The position numbers were made by a program, and so were the translations under genes. This document shows, piece by piece, positions 10,518 to 22,500 of a DNA stretch of 64,000 nucleotides; position 1 is the first letter of the stretch; each line of letters starts with the position of its first letter. The notes under the pieces are model-generated. The model saw only the letters and a list, made by a program, of their open reading frames with translations, ran no database searches and was not told the DNA's origin. The DNA comes from Haemonchus contortus. Taxonomy: Eukaryota; Nematoda; Chromadorea; Rhabditida; Trichostrongylidae. The DNA lies in NCBI GenBank assembly GCA_000469685.2, contig LS997565.1:48039336-48103335 (forward strand), given 5' to 3'.

Positions 10518-13500
10518 CTACAAAACATTTTTGTAGACAATATTCTTGATTTTAGTTTTCGATGAAAGAACTTTCACTGAGTCAGCATTCCGAGCTCTCG
10601 ATAGCGCAACATATAGTTGCCCATGAGAGAATACATCTTCGGGTAGATATATTCCAACTTTTGTCAGAGTCTGGCCCTGAGCCTTATTGATCGTAGTAGC
10701 AAAGGCCAAGCGAACTGGAAATTGTCGCCTTCGAAGTCGAAAGGGAAGTCCTTGATCTGTGTAGAGATCTATTCGAGGGATGAGAACAAATTCGTTTTTC
10801 CTTATTCCAGTAGCAAATCTGCAACCCAACACGTATTGTCCACATTGATCAACAATAAGTCTTGTTCCGTTGCAAAGGCCTTTGGATACGTCAAGATTAC
10901 GGAGCAGCATAACGATGCATCCTTGCTTCAGCTTGAGCTCGTGCGCAGGCATCCCACTTGGCTGCAACCTGTTCAGATGCTCCACTTGATAACTGAGTAA
11001 GTCATCCGGGTCTGCATTTTCCACTTCGTCAATGCTCTTGTATACTTTGAGTTCCAGATGCACAGGCATTCGCTCCAGCGCGAGATCGTTCATGTGCGCT
11101 ACATGAATATTTTTTGGAGCAAGTATTGCCTTTTCCGCTAGCTCTGCTATGCCGTCTACTTCAATGGTATCACCAAAAACTTCACGGATAAGGTCTCCTT
11201 GGCTATTGAGGGTGGAAGGCAGTTCGATATAACCAAACTCATCTTCTGGATATGTTCCTCCTTCTGTATCAGCATCCTTGCCCATTCGCCACTGTCTGCT
11301 GTAGCCCTCATATTGATTGAAAGATGATAGGTGGTAAAGTTTTGCCACAAATGAGACTTCTTTATGCATGCGTTTTCCAAATCTTCTTGTCGCCCTCTTT
11401 CAACAACTGGGAGGACCTGTCGAAAGTCTCCCCCTACAATCATAATTTTGCCTCCGAAAGGCGAATCGTTTTGCATAATATCCCTCAGCAAAAGATCCAC
11501 CGCCTCCAATGTCCACTTAGGCACCATCGAGATTTCATCCCAAAAAATAACGGAAACATCATGCAGTGCCCTCGCCTCTGTTGACTCTCTTGTCATTGTG
11601 CTTGTCTTGCAGCCATCGTGAATGTTCAACTTGAAGGTGCTGCTTGCAGTTCTACCTCGAGGAAGCAGATTAGCAGCAATACCCGTCCAAGCCACGCATA
11701 TAACGTTTTTTCCTTTTCCAAGAAGGGTATGGTACAGAGCTGTATACAAAAACGTTTTCCCACTTCCACCCGGACCATCAATGAAAAAATGTCTTCCAAC
11801 ATGTCGAGCATCTATTGTTTGCAAAATGGCGTCTGCTGCTGATCTCTGATGAGCATTCAAATTATCAAGCAGTTCCCTCCCGCGGGCTGCATGTTCTGTT
11901 TCCGTTTCATAATCTTCATCGATATAACCTGGCCTTCGAGAGGCAGGAGGAGGGATGAAATTTCTTAAATTCACTCCACTTATCTGTAATCTGTCCGCAA
12001 TGTCATAGTATGCTCGGATTACTGCTTCATCGTCGCTCATGCCACGATGCACGTAATCTTCTGCCATGACTGACTTAAACCGTTCCCATAGCTGCTCTGG
12101 CTCTGTGACATCGCAAAAGCAAATAAGGCTGCTGAAAAGTGATCGCAATTCTGGCGGCATTCGGAACGCTGCTGCTTCTCTAAGGCAACTCTCGTAATGC
12201 GAATCATCGTGCATCAGCCCAAGAGCCTTTGCGGCCTCTTTGAAGCTACTGTAGGTCGACCCGCTTACGGTTCTGAGTTCATCAAATGACTTGGCTCCCC
12301 TTCTGTTAAGAAGAAGAAGTCGAAGGCTGTAACGCTCCACATCTGAAGGGTTTGCCGTGTACATTCTTCCTATCTCACGACCATATTTCTTTCTTGCAGT
12401 CCACTTTTTAGTTTGCTGATTGAACGTGAAATGTTCTGGCAGCTGAACATAGAGTAGTGTTCGAGCGTCCACTTGCCCTTGCGGTGCATTTCCAGCTCCG
12501 TATGCGACCTCATGCTCTGCGTTCAGCTTGAAATAAGCTGTGAGAGTTGTGTCGCGCTCTGAGGCACGGCGGAGAGCTTCTTCCTCTTGACCACCTTGGA
12601 ATACCACGCCTTCCTGTTCTGGCAGATGCACCTGCAATCTGTAAACAGTGTGAGATTTGGACTGCAGATCGAATCCCAACAATCTGTGCACAGATTCTGG
12701 CGCACAGACATATCTAGCATTTATAAAAGCGTCGATTTCGTTAAAAGCCCCTTCTTCTCCGTTTGTTCTTATCATATGCAGTGCCGCTCTATCTGGGCCT
12801 TTATATACGTATTTGTAAATATACTTCACCGCGTGAATCATAGCACAGATCTCGACATTCAAATGTCCGCCATAGCGCAGTGCTAAGTACCTATTATATG
12901 GAACTACAGACCTATTGTCCAGTGTTGTGTTTCCATACTCGACGATCCTGCCATCGTTTGGTCGCCGATAATCGGGGTAGCCGTCCACCTCTATATTCGT
13001 ATACTCTCTGAATTGTTTAGGATACCCTTTTGTACACTGACCATTTACCATGCACGGCGAACTTGGATTAGCTGGACCGCAGGGCCTATGCATCATGCAA
13101 GTCGTTACAATACGATGGAGTCGTGGCTCCGTTTCAGGATCGGGTATTACAGCTTGCACAATGGCGTCCACTTCAGCGGCACTCCCTGGCTTATCATCTC
13201 CGGCCAATGTCAGTAAGATATGACAGTGAGGGAGCCCTCTTTTTTGCCACTCCATCACGCTGATATGAGCAACCACAGTTCCGAATAATTTCCGTTTGAA
13301 GAGATCTGTGTACAGTTCTTGCAATTTAATATGGAATACGCGGGCGACAATGTCGGGGCGATCGGAAGCTGTTTGTCCCAGAAATAACTATTCCACTATC
13401 TCCCTCCATGCCGGGTTGCAAGTGAATGTAATGAATAGATCTGGCTTTCCATATTTGGCAACAATTGCCATGGCATCTTGATAGCTTTGCACCATAGCTC

Positions 13501-15259
13501 GAGGAGATCCAGGGAACGACGAAGGCAGAATAATTCTCCTCATCCCTGGTGGGCCTGCGATGTCTGTATCTCCTGCGACATAGTCAGCCAATCCACGGTA
13601 TGTGTCTGCTCGCAGTTCCCTCTGGTGTGTTCGATCATAGTTCAAACGATTTTGTTCGACTTTCACATAGCTGTCTACCAAAAATTGCTGATACAATTTG
13701 CCGCAGAAGTGTAGAGGGTTGAATCCGGCTCTCACAGCTATCATATTAGAATAGTACTCTTTCTGAGTTATTCTTGTTCTTCGCCGCTCCGATGGGTTTT
13801 TTCTCATGTTTGGATGCCAGCCAAGCTCGCCACGAGGAAACAAAATCGGGTAGGAAAGTGGATCACATCCGGCATCATAGACGCGGATATTCCGCAGGCC
13901 TCCCGATCGTAAGTGCACGGCAAGGTTGTGTTCAACTGGCACGTCCCCTTCTTCTCCAACGTAAACTACAGCTACTTCGTTTGCTGTCGGCTCATTATAA
14001 CGACGTGGATCCAAATTCGAGCCTTGAAAGATCATTTTTACCGGCATCGCTGATCTTCTTTCCCTTGCAGCTCGAGCCTCCTCTTCGAGAGCAACGTCGT
14101 TAAGCATTCTGTATGCTTGTGCAAAAACATTAATCGCATGGAAAAGTGTGCTAAGTGACCGGATCAGTCTGGGGTTGCAACTTATGTTAGCTGGATTCCC
14201 TGCTCTTTCATCTGCCGCCATTGATGTGTCAAGAATGTACACCTGGCCGTATCGCGGCGGCTCACCTTCCTCTGGGAGTGCAGGTCCAATCCTGTGGTAA
14301 AGTTGACCGTGTATGCGAAAACAGTAAGGCCCTCGCCCTGGAATATCCAGCTGAGCTCCAATGGATGCAAATGCAAAGGCACTGTTGTAATTGCGGATAT
14401 GCTCACGGAATTCCTTCGCCTCGGCATCTTGACCTGTTAGTAATTGACGGAGTTCTTCTGGGTAGTGGGTGAAATGTTCTAATGTTATGGTTCCATGATT
14501 ACAACAGTCATTGAAAGTTCTCCTGCCCCCTTTCGACTCGGATCTGAAGTGCCTGGCTCCACAGCTCTCACATACAACATTCATAGGCCCGTCGTAGTGC
14601 TCCTCCGGTTCAATATTAGAGCGGGCTATAAATCTAGTCCCATCTGCCGCTGTTCCAGCTCCTACCTGTCGTCTCCAAGATCTCCTTCGTTCCGCTTCTT
14701 GAGACTGTCGAGCTCTCCGCTGCTCTTCGCTTTCTTGCTCTCTTGAGACTCTTGCTCTTTCAGCAGCTCTTTCCAGACGGGCTCTCCGCTGTTCATCTCC
14801 TTCCTGTTCCATTCGCATTCTAGCTCTCTGAGAGTCTGCAGACAGGCGTGCTCTTCGCTGCTCTTCGCTTTCTTGCTCTCTTTGCACTCTTACCCTTTCA
14901 GCGGCTCTTTCCAAGCGGGTTCTTCGCTGCTCTTCTCCTTCCTGTTCCCTTCGCGTCCTTGCTCTCTGAGATTCTGCAGAAAGGCGTACTCTCCGCTGCT
15001 CATCGCTTTCTTGCTCTCCTTGCATTCTTGCCCTCTCAGCAGCTCTTTCCCGACGGACTCCTTGCTGTTCTTCTCCTTCCTGTTCCCTTAGCATAGTAAC
15101 CCTTATCGCAGCTCTTGCCAAGTGAGCCCTTCGTTGTTCTTCAACTTCTTCACGTCTTCGTATTCCAAATGCTTCGTTTTCGCGCGGAAGACGACGTCGT
15201 TGATCTCGCTCATCTCGTGGCCTTTGCAATCTTGCCCTTCTTGAACAACTACTCTCCAT
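10518..15259 (-). pseudogene. Helitron Rep/helicase, one stop and one frameshift
   Basis: A single protein of about 1,580 aa, read right to left, is the rolling-circle transposase of a Helitron. In order it has a charged repeat region, a zinc-finger-like CESCG..H..CC block, the Rep motif FITFTCNP, the HUH motif GLPHCHILL, and the tyrosine motif YIYKYVYKG. The PIF1-type helicase follows with GPGGSGKT (about 11760), WDEISMV, GGDFRQVLPV, INMRA, NKAQGQT and YVALSRA. The start ATG is at 15257-15259. A TAG at 13388-13390 interrupts the conserved stretch between the Rep motifs without changing frame. A frameshift at about 11262-11280 separates INMRA from the last third. All motifs are otherwise kept, so inactivation looks recent. 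The element's termini were not identified. Confidence 0.93.
14670..15100 (-). repeat. Coding minisatellite in Helitron N-terminus
   Basis: The N-terminal part of the Rep/helicase protein consists of about three to four imperfect copies of a unit of roughly 42 residues (about 126 nt). The units contain REQESEEQRRARL and ERAAERAR blocks. The repeats are Arg/Glu-rich and should form a long charged helix. They lie upstream of the zinc-finger-like block and are not part of the catalytic core. Confidence 0.8.
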
Positions 15260-15767
15260 TTGTTTTCTGATATCTCGTGTTTCTCACCTCTTTTCGCTGC
15301 TATTGCTTTTATTTATCCCGGTCGTCCTCTTAAGACTTCGAAATGACTTCTTACACGTCCACTCGCTATCCTCTGCAAAGAAGGGTCACTTTAGGTAGAA
15401 GAACAAATTAGGTTTCTTTCTAATGGCTTTATCCAGAAACGAAAATTGGGTGTAAGAGGATTGTTAGTCATCTTGGCCTCAATTCCAAGGTTTCTCTTTT
15501 CGTTTTTTGTTCATTTCTTATTTCTCAGCTTTTCTCGATTTTGCAACGACCTTGAAGGTGGTAGGGCAATTTTTTTTCTCCTCCTCTCACCTCAACGAAT
15601 AACAATTGTTAGAGCGTTTTCTCGCACCGAACATTGTGAAATCCCTGCTGATACATTAAAAAATTACGACGGATAGAACACTCGTTTGGCCTCTTAGTAA
15701 TGTCTTATCCAACACTAAATAGGTCCCAGTTTCCCTCATTGTTAGTGGTAAAGCTATAAACGCAACA
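15260..15767. other. No gene seen; Helitron 5' flank
   Basis: Low-complexity T-rich sequence upstream of the Helitron start codon. The Helitron 5' end probably lies here or further right, but no terminus could be fixed. The only ORF (15446-15676) is rich in F and L from T-runs and has no other support. Confidence 0.4.
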
Positions 15768-16055
15768 TTGACTAAAATCTCAGTTCAAAAGATCAAACGA
15801 CAGATAATAGCGTTTCATCGAATTTTAGCCACTGCACTTCAATTTGGAACTTGTTCCCGAATTGACGCCTTTTCTAGCATTATGTACTATGCTAATTCTC
15901 GGAACAGTTATTCTAGGCCAGTTCACTTCTATTTTCAAAAATCTAAGAACGACATGCATGAGCCCAGTCTGGCATATACAAATTTTAGCTTCTCTTCTAA
16001 TCACTCCTCGAAAAGAAGGAATTGAGGGACGATTTCCTTCAAAGTTGATTAGTTC
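15768..16055 (+). pseudogene. Possible Srh/Str-type chemoreceptor remnant
   Basis: A frame beginning near 15768 (IKRQIIAFHRILATALQF) passes by a one-base shift near 15843 into a second frame (ELVPELTPFLALCTM, then LILGTVILG, then MSPVWHIQILASLLITP). A basic cytosolic segment, a hydrophobic TM6-like span and a TM7-like span ending in a basic residue are the layout of the last third of nematode Srh/Str receptors. The match is by pattern only and the frame is broken, so it is at best a pseudogene. It is a different class from the Srg-like genes in this window. Confidence 0.35.
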
Positions 16056-16120
16056 CAAAGGTTTGCTCCCTTACGTAACATCAACTCATTTTTATTCCCT
16101 TTTCATACTCGTTTCGCTCT

Positions 16121-17383
16121 AAATTCTGAATCTAACCCATGTAGGGGCGTCGCTTCGAGCGAAAAGTTGAAACTAAACAAATGCTTTGAAACCTTTCAGT
16201 CGTCTGATACTCTTCAAGAACCCACGCGTTAACTGCAGGTTCCGACTTCGCGTTAAACCACTGTTCCCTTTCCTGTTATGCCTCATCTAATTACCTGATA
16301 CTGTTTATGAAAAAGGGTAGCTGGCCTTTGACGCGACCGATAGTGAAAATTTTTATGGTAAGAGGAAATGCAAAATTATAACGTGAAGTGTACAAATGAT
16401 GCACTCAAGAAAAGTATCGTACCTTGCAAATAAGCTATCGCTGCGAAATGTACAGGTGAAAAAATATATGCCTTGAGATGTGGTGTTGAGCCAAAAACTG
16501 TAGTATTAAAATGTAAATTCGAATAAAATCACTTCAGTATCGAAGCCACAACAAAAATAGACTAAGAAACTGGTCTTAAAATACAATGAGCTTTTATGTG
16601 GTTGGGCTCAAAAATCGTAATACATAAAAATTAAAATGACCTTAGACCTTAATTAATTGGCATTAGGGTATGAGTGCTGAAAAGGGTCGTAGAGGATGAA
16701 AGCAAGTCTACCTTGAAACAGCCAGAGCATTGAGCCCAGAGCGTCAGAATTGAAAAATGTAGCGAGAAGCTGGTTACGATTTTAACTCATGGATTTATCT
16801 TATGGTTATGGTTTGAGGTGTTATGTCGAAGAGAGGTACAGAACAAAAGAAATAGAAAGATAAAGTCCCATTAAAATTGAAGCAACATTCGTTATTAAAC
16901 TAATTTGCACTCATGATTTATCGAAAGTGAGAGTCATCATAGCACAAAGCCTCACAATATCTGGAGAGTCCTATGATTAACTTCAATATCGTTCCGTATA
17001 AACACGTGAAGAAGCGTATCATAGTGCTAAGTGACTGAAAGCCAACACAATCCCACGTCACAATTGCTAAGGTACACTACTGATAGAGTGGTATATTTTA
17101 CTGCAAAAGTCGAAGGGTGGGTAATATCCCAAAAAGAGAGGGTTGTGGTACAGTACACTGCAGCTGGTTCCTCAAGAACAGTGTCAAAGAATGTCCAGTT
17201 GCGCGCACCTGGCGATTTTTTTTGGTTGACTTCTGGAGTGAGTCGAACAACTGGTAGACAAAGAAATTGCCCTTCGAGCATCAAATAGTAGATTGCAAGT
17301 AGTCGCCATTACTGTTCGGATAAATCACAATTATTGGTGCTGACGAAACAAAAACAATAGCCAACCAATTTTTTCGCTAACAC
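16121..17383. other. No gene seen
   Basis: AT-rich sequence without a supported exon, tRNA or repeat. The paired overlapping ORFs at 17027-17288 on both strands have no recognisable content. Confidence 0.5.
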
Positions 17384-17660
17384 TCATTTTTCATGTGTTT
17401 TTCTAGCTCTGCACTTTCCAACGCTAGCACACTCGGAAAATAAGTAGAATCGGTGGCGTATTTCAGTGTTTCGTAGTTGTCCGGGTTGCTGTCAGGAAAA
17501 GTGAGACCCAATTTTTATGCATTTTCGGCATCTCTTCACTTTCTAACGCTACCACATTTAGAAAGAGGAGTCGAATCGATGGCGTATACTAATATTTCAT
17601 AGTTGTCCAGGTTGCTGTCAGGAAAAGTGTGGCTGATTAGCAGTCCTTTCACTGACACCC
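17384..17660. repeat. Short tandem array, units of about 130-150 bp
   Basis: Two consecutive units and the start of a third share AATTTTTATGCATTTT, CTTTCTAACGCTA, AATCGATGGCGTAT and GTTGCTGTCAGGAAAAGTG with substitutions. The array runs directly into a second, unrelated array. Confidence 0.75.
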
Positions 17661-17684
17661 AATTTTTATGCATTTTGGTAACTT

Positions 17685-17930
17685 CTCTGCTAAATTTGAA
17701 CGCCTCAGGTCCAAGTGACTATTTTTGAGGAAACCCGGCCCCCAGGAGGCGGAGTCTACACCTGTCACCTACCACTGGTTTCCCATCTCCCCGCCTACAT
17801 CTCTGCCAAATTTGAACGACCCAGGTCCAATTTGACTGTTTTTGAGGAAACCCGGCCCCCACTGGGCGGAGTCCACACCTGTCACCTACCATTAGTGTTC
17901 TCATCTTGCCGCCTACATCTCTGCCAAATT
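17685..17930. repeat. Tandem array, 116-118 bp units
   Basis: Unit 1 is 17685-17800 and unit 2 is 17801-17918. A diverged third begins at 17919 and fades by about 18030. Each unit starts CTCTGCYAAATTTGA and contains GAGGAAACCCGGCCCCC and CACCTGTCACCTACCA. A strongly diverged relative lies at 39690-39815. No coding content; 18031-18208 holds nothing recognisable. Confidence 0.8.
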
Positions 17931-18887
17931 TGAGTACTCTACGCTCAGGAGCAAAGGAGTTACAGATTTACCGCGAACTACACTATTCTTGCAAGCCCCG
18001 CTCCTATTGGGCGGAGCCTAGCTTAGATCACGTGTACCCAAGGAGTTTGGCTCATTTTCCACTTGTTCTTCCTCAGTCCCCACATGTTCCAACCTGTCTG
18101 AGCTGTTCCACGTGTTTCGACGCCCTAGATAGTGATAAGATAGTTACATTGATAAGGACACACAAACATACAGAAAAACGGACATTTGTGGTTTATATAT
18201 AGTAAGGATATTTGCGCGGATTCAGGGCAAGGAAGCACTGAGAGTGGATGAGTTCCCGGATGGGAGTGCAATACTGTCTATTGAGGTGGGCGCCGGGATG
18301 ATGTCGTAACTCTGCAGAAGGTACCCATCATGGTCAGGTCGGAGAAAAGAAGAGTCAAACGTGATTAAAGAAAGATTAGCATGAGGCTTGCTAGTGAGTG
18401 AAAGGAGCTTGAAAAATTGTTAGTGGTTGGGCAGTATCATGAAATTGTTCGAAGGATCTCCGATTGAAATTAGGCTTGATCTCCTCCAAGCGCTAAAACA
18501 CAATTGAGCATATAATCTATGTCTTTAGGGCTATACATTACTATACAAACGTAGGTCGTTGCAGTCAAAGTTGCCCAGCAGCACTACTGATACCTTACTT
18601 AGCTTTTATTCCGGTTTCCTCAGAATCAACAACATCTGCATGCGCAGCGACCGGTCGTCTTCCCGTGAGCTTGTGTTTTATTTTAATTTTTTTGTACATC
18701 GTTCTCTACTTTATAAGCTTTTTGTTAGACCACATTTTAGGTAAATATTAGACTTCAAAATTTGTTTCTAATACATAGTTTTTGGTGTTAGTTTTTTTGG
18801 TTACTAACTAGTTTTTTTTTCTTTCTCGGCAAGTTGGTAAGGCCCCTGGGTATTGACTCTACTTCTGGTAAATCAAAGATCACAAAG

Positions 18888-19562
18888 ATGCCCCCAAAAG
18901 AACTGCGTCCCAAGAAAAGCTCCGCTTCCTCGCAGCCCCCATCTACCTCGAGTGGGAGGGGTGGTACGCAGCCTGCACCTAGTTCTCCGGCACCTACGTT
19001 CAAAAACATGTCGGCTATGGAGCTTATAAAAAATATAATGGAGCTAAATCAGGATCCGGTGATCGGCAATATGCTTATCGCTCTTTCCGAAAAAATTCCA
19101 ACGGAATTTTCCGAATTTATTGAGAGTGATAAACGCACCCGAAGCATTGTCATCTCCGGCCTTGATGAGATCCAAGGTGCGGCTCCGGCTTCAACCCGTC
19201 AGAAGGATTTGGAAGAGAAGGTTAGTGCTGTGTTAGATGTATTGAACGTCGAATGTCGACCGGCTGAGGTATACCGGATGGGCAGGCCAGACCCTGAGCG
19301 CCCGCGTCTTGTCAAGGTGGTTCTGCCTACCAGGACTCATTGGCGGCGGGCTCTGGCTAACGCACGCTTACTTCGCGGTGCCGGGTTGTCCAACGTCTTC
19401 ATCCGCAGAAGCATGACCGAAGACGAAAGAAAACGCGAGAGTGAGTTACGTCAGCAGGCGCGCGAGCGAAACAAGGGCAAAACTCTTCGCGAGTGGGTTG
19501 TCTACCAGGGGCAACTGAAACATGTATCTGAATTACCGCACAGACGCTCGGGAAACCTCTAG
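18888..19562 (+). CDS. LINE ORF1 protein (left copy)
   Basis: Predicted 224-aa protein starting at the ATG at 18888; the open frame extends 18 codons upstream without an ATG. Residues 1-40 are rich in P, S and K. A central segment (SIVISGLDEI, then VYRMGRPD, then PRLVKVVLPT) has the spacing of the RNA-recognition-like fold of non-LTR ORF1 proteins. The C-terminus is basic (ERKRESELRQQARER). Such proteins bind the element RNA to form the retrotransposition particle. The frame is intact and identical in the inverted copy at 25223-25897. It overlaps the open ORF2 frame by a few bases. Confidence 0.8.
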   Translation: MPPKELRPKKSSASSQPPSTSSGRGGTQPAPSSPAPTFKNMSAMELIKNIMELNQDPVIGNMLIALSEKIPTEFSEFIESDKRTRSIVISGLDEIQGAAPASTRQKDLEEKVSAVLDVLNVECRPAEVYRMGRPDPERPRLVKVVLPTRTHWRRALANARLLRGAGLSNVFIRRSMTEDERKRESELRQQARERNKGKTLREWVVYQGQLKHVSELPHRRSGNL

Positions 19563-21574
19563 CGGCGCACGGTCAAACTGCCCTAACCTGCTTCCTGCTA
19601 AACGCCCGTAGCCTAACGAATAAGCTTGAACATTTACATGCTTTTATTTGTCAAGAAGAGCCAGACCTTCTAATAGTAACTGAGACGTGGCTTACGGCCA
19701 CCATTCTTGATTCGGAAATAGTTGCTAACTTGCCTTATGTACTTTTTCGCAGTGATCGGAAAGAACGAAGGGGTGGTGCCTAATCAAAGGCAACCTTCTC
19801 ACTTTCCCTATCGAAGTGACTCGCTTAACCAAAGCCGACGTGCTCTGTTTTGAGCTATTCTGCCCTCGTAACGCGTCTCGGATCCGTTTTGCAGCTGTGT
19901 ATCGTCCACCGAATTCCTTGAAGAGTGAAGATGAAGAACTAATTCGACAACTCCGTGACTTTGTCTCGTCCCAGGCCAATAACGTCATTGTAGGAGACTT
20001 TAACCTTTCAATCGACTGGGAGCATCACCACGCACTTAATCCATCGTCAAATGCCTTTCTGGAATTTTTCCAAGAGATGGGCTTTCAGCAGCATGTACAT
20101 GTACCGACACATGGCAATAGCATTCTCGATTTAGTTCTGTCTACGTTTTCCAACATAAGAGATGTTACGGTGTCAGCTCCTCTGGCGAATTCAGACCACA
20201 ACGTTGTTCACTTCAAATTGTTTGAAGAGCTTGGTCGTGCATGTTATCTTCCCTTCCCCAATTTTTCCTCCGTTGACTATGCTGGTCTCGATGAGTACTT
20301 CCGGAATGTTGATTGGCTCCACTTATTTGAGCATTACGTCTCTGCCGACGATGCATATGCCAGGTTCTGTAATGTTGTCTATAGAGGCTTAGCGGGCTTC
20401 GTACCAATAAAGTTCCCGAAATCTTCCATCATAAGGTATCCACCACAGATAAAAAACCTACTATTCCAGAAGGAACGCCTTTTCCAGGAACTGGATTACC
20501 CTTTGAGTTCTCCGCTTTATAAAAAGGTCTGCTCTGACGTTGACTACCATTTGAAAAAGTTTGTTGCCAGCTACGAGCGTCGCTTTGGTAGAACTGCTTC
20601 GTTGCGTCGGCTGCACCTTTACCTTCGAAACAAGCTTAAGCCCAAGCCATCCCTTCCTATATTAAAAGATCAAGCTGGGTCGAATCTCCATAATGACTCT
20701 GCTAAGGCTGAAGCTCTGGGTCGATATTTCGCTAGTGTCTTCTTGGATGCGAGTGCTTGTGATGGTGACGTAGGAAATAGCTTGAAGCATATCTACCGTA
20801 GCCTGCCCGACATATACTTTCACCCTACTGACGTTCGTTTGGTGCTGAAAAATTTGAAGCCTTCAACTAGTGAGCCTTTCGATGGTATACCTCAGATCGT
20901 TTTCAAAAAATGCTGTCACTCACTATGTTATCCACTTTCCTTCTTGTTCAATATATCTTTCCTTCTGGGACAGGTCCCCTGTCTTTGGAAGAAAGCTATT
21001 ATTACTGCCATTCCGAAGCACCCTGGAGCTGCTAGTGTTACTGATTTCAGACCTATCAGCCTTACGCCTACCCCTGCTAAAGTCATGGAGAAAATTATGT
21101 TTGGAAAGTTTCTAGCCTGGTTTCAGAAGTTCCACCTCGTCCCGGCTGAGCAGCACGGCTTTCTACCCGGGGCTTCTGCATGTACTAACTTGCTCGATAC
21201 TCTGTATGATGTTTGCTGGGCTATAAACCGTGGAAAGTCTGTAGACATTATTCATCTCGACCTCTCCAAAGCTTTTGATAAAGTCTGTTATCCTAAGCTC
21301 ATTAACAAACTGGAACACTACGGAATTCGTGGTAAAGCCCTTGACTGGATAAGGTCGTACCTTAATGACAGGAGCATAACGGTTCGGGTTGGTACTAGTT
21401 ACTCTTCTGAATTCATCTGTACCAGTGGGGTTCCTCAAGGTGGAGTACTATCACCGTTGCTGTTCTTGATATACACCATCGAGTTGCCTCAAATACTCAA
21501 AACATGCAGCGATGTCCACGTACAAGTCTACGCTGATGATATTAAACTGTACGCTTCGTATGAATGTTCAAATA
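19532..21574 (+). pseudogene. LINE ORF2, endonuclease-RT, frameshifted and truncated
   Basis: The frame opens inside the end of ORF1 and encodes the start of an endonuclease (LLNARSLTNK, VTETWL). It breaks at about 19780 by loss of one base, so RRGG runs into a stop. It resumes in the frame of 19816 with VYRPPN, GDFNLS and SDHNVV, which belong to the apurinic-type endonuclease. Reverse transcriptase follows with ITAIPKHPG, DFRPISLTPT, HGFLPG, DLSKAFDKV, GVPQGGVLSPLLF and the catalytic YADD near 21530. The C-terminal part is lost at 21574, where unrelated sequence follows. The same one-base frameshift occurs in the inverted copy. Confidence 0.92.
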
Positions 21575-22500
21575 GATGTATCACGGCTGGAAGAGCAATG
21601 TTCACTGATCATATTCTTGGAAATACGTTCATCACCTTCAATCGATATTCTTCCATATGTTTGATGCACAAGTATAACAAGGTACGCATTTAGTTGAAAT
21701 GGACGTTTACCCGTTTGGATTCAGTATAATTTATTTATTTATTTATTTATTCAAATACACCTCAAGGGTGTGCCCATTATGAACACAAAAAGAAGAATTT
21801 GGAAACATTGGTCTCATTTGGCTTGTAAACAAAGAAAAATGGAAGTGAATAACAACAAAAACAAGATAAAGGGATCAGATTTAGAAATAAATGAGAAAAG
21901 CAGATAGGTTAGCATGTCGAGATGTCAGTAAAAACGAGAGGAGCTAGGGCATTACATTGTGAGGTTGATAAGCTTGTTTTCCCCTGTCAAGCAGATGAGG
22001 GGTCCCCCCGCAAGATCCTGGTCCTTGATCCAGAACGCAAAAAGACAGAAGAACCGAGGCATGCTGACAACTTAGTCCGTTACGAACGAATTCGTCCGGA
22101 ACCCCGGGCGAACAGACCAAGGGGGACCTCAAACGAGGGGGTTCATCAAACCGAAGGATCCTAAAACAACTAAGACTCACAACTAAAGCCCACAGCACGA
22201 CGAATCAGAAACTGCTCATTGCATCGCTATCTGCCTGCTTCCAGAAAAAAATGGGAGAAAATGAATTGCTAAAGGGATATCGGGAGGTAGAACTAGCACG
22301 CTTATGCTCAGTTGAACAAATATCATGCTTGACATAATTCACATATACAGTGAAAGCAACACGAAGTCTGAATCATTTTCGATCAAGAACGAAGTCAATC
22401 AAGCCGGTTAAACTGTGGAAATGTCCGTCGAGAGTAAAAAGCAGATAACCTGTAGGATAAACATCAACGCAGTAATTGCCTGAAAAACAGTAAAAGAGAG
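21575..22500. other. P2 spacer left part and LINE 3' side
   Basis: The sequence is not shared between the P2 arms. It contains a TTTA microsatellite (21729-21751) followed by a block with AAATACACCTCAAGGGTGTG, a GC-richer stretch at 21960-22190, and then the region downstream of the minus-strand LINE ORF2 stop. The short ORFs 21922-22164 and 21944-22198 lie in the GC-richer stretch and have no family resemblance. The LINE 3' terminus could not be placed. Confidence 0.5.
21729..21751. repeat. TTTA microsatellite
   Basis: About six TTTA/ATTT units in a row. The microsatellite lies about 150 bases past the truncation point of the left LINE copy. Confidence 0.95.

Larger units (their letters stand above)
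18209..21574 (+). mobile_element. CR1-like LINE, left copy (P2 left arm), 3' truncated
   Basis: This is one arm of palindrome P2. Positions match 44785 minus x on the minus strand up to about 20345, and 44890 minus x afterwards. The offset changes because the right copy has lost about 105 bases. The arm contains the 5' region (18209-18887), ORF1, and ORF2 up to the YADD box of reverse transcriptase. Similarity stops at 21574. The LINE 3' end is missing from this copy. Confidence 0.92.
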
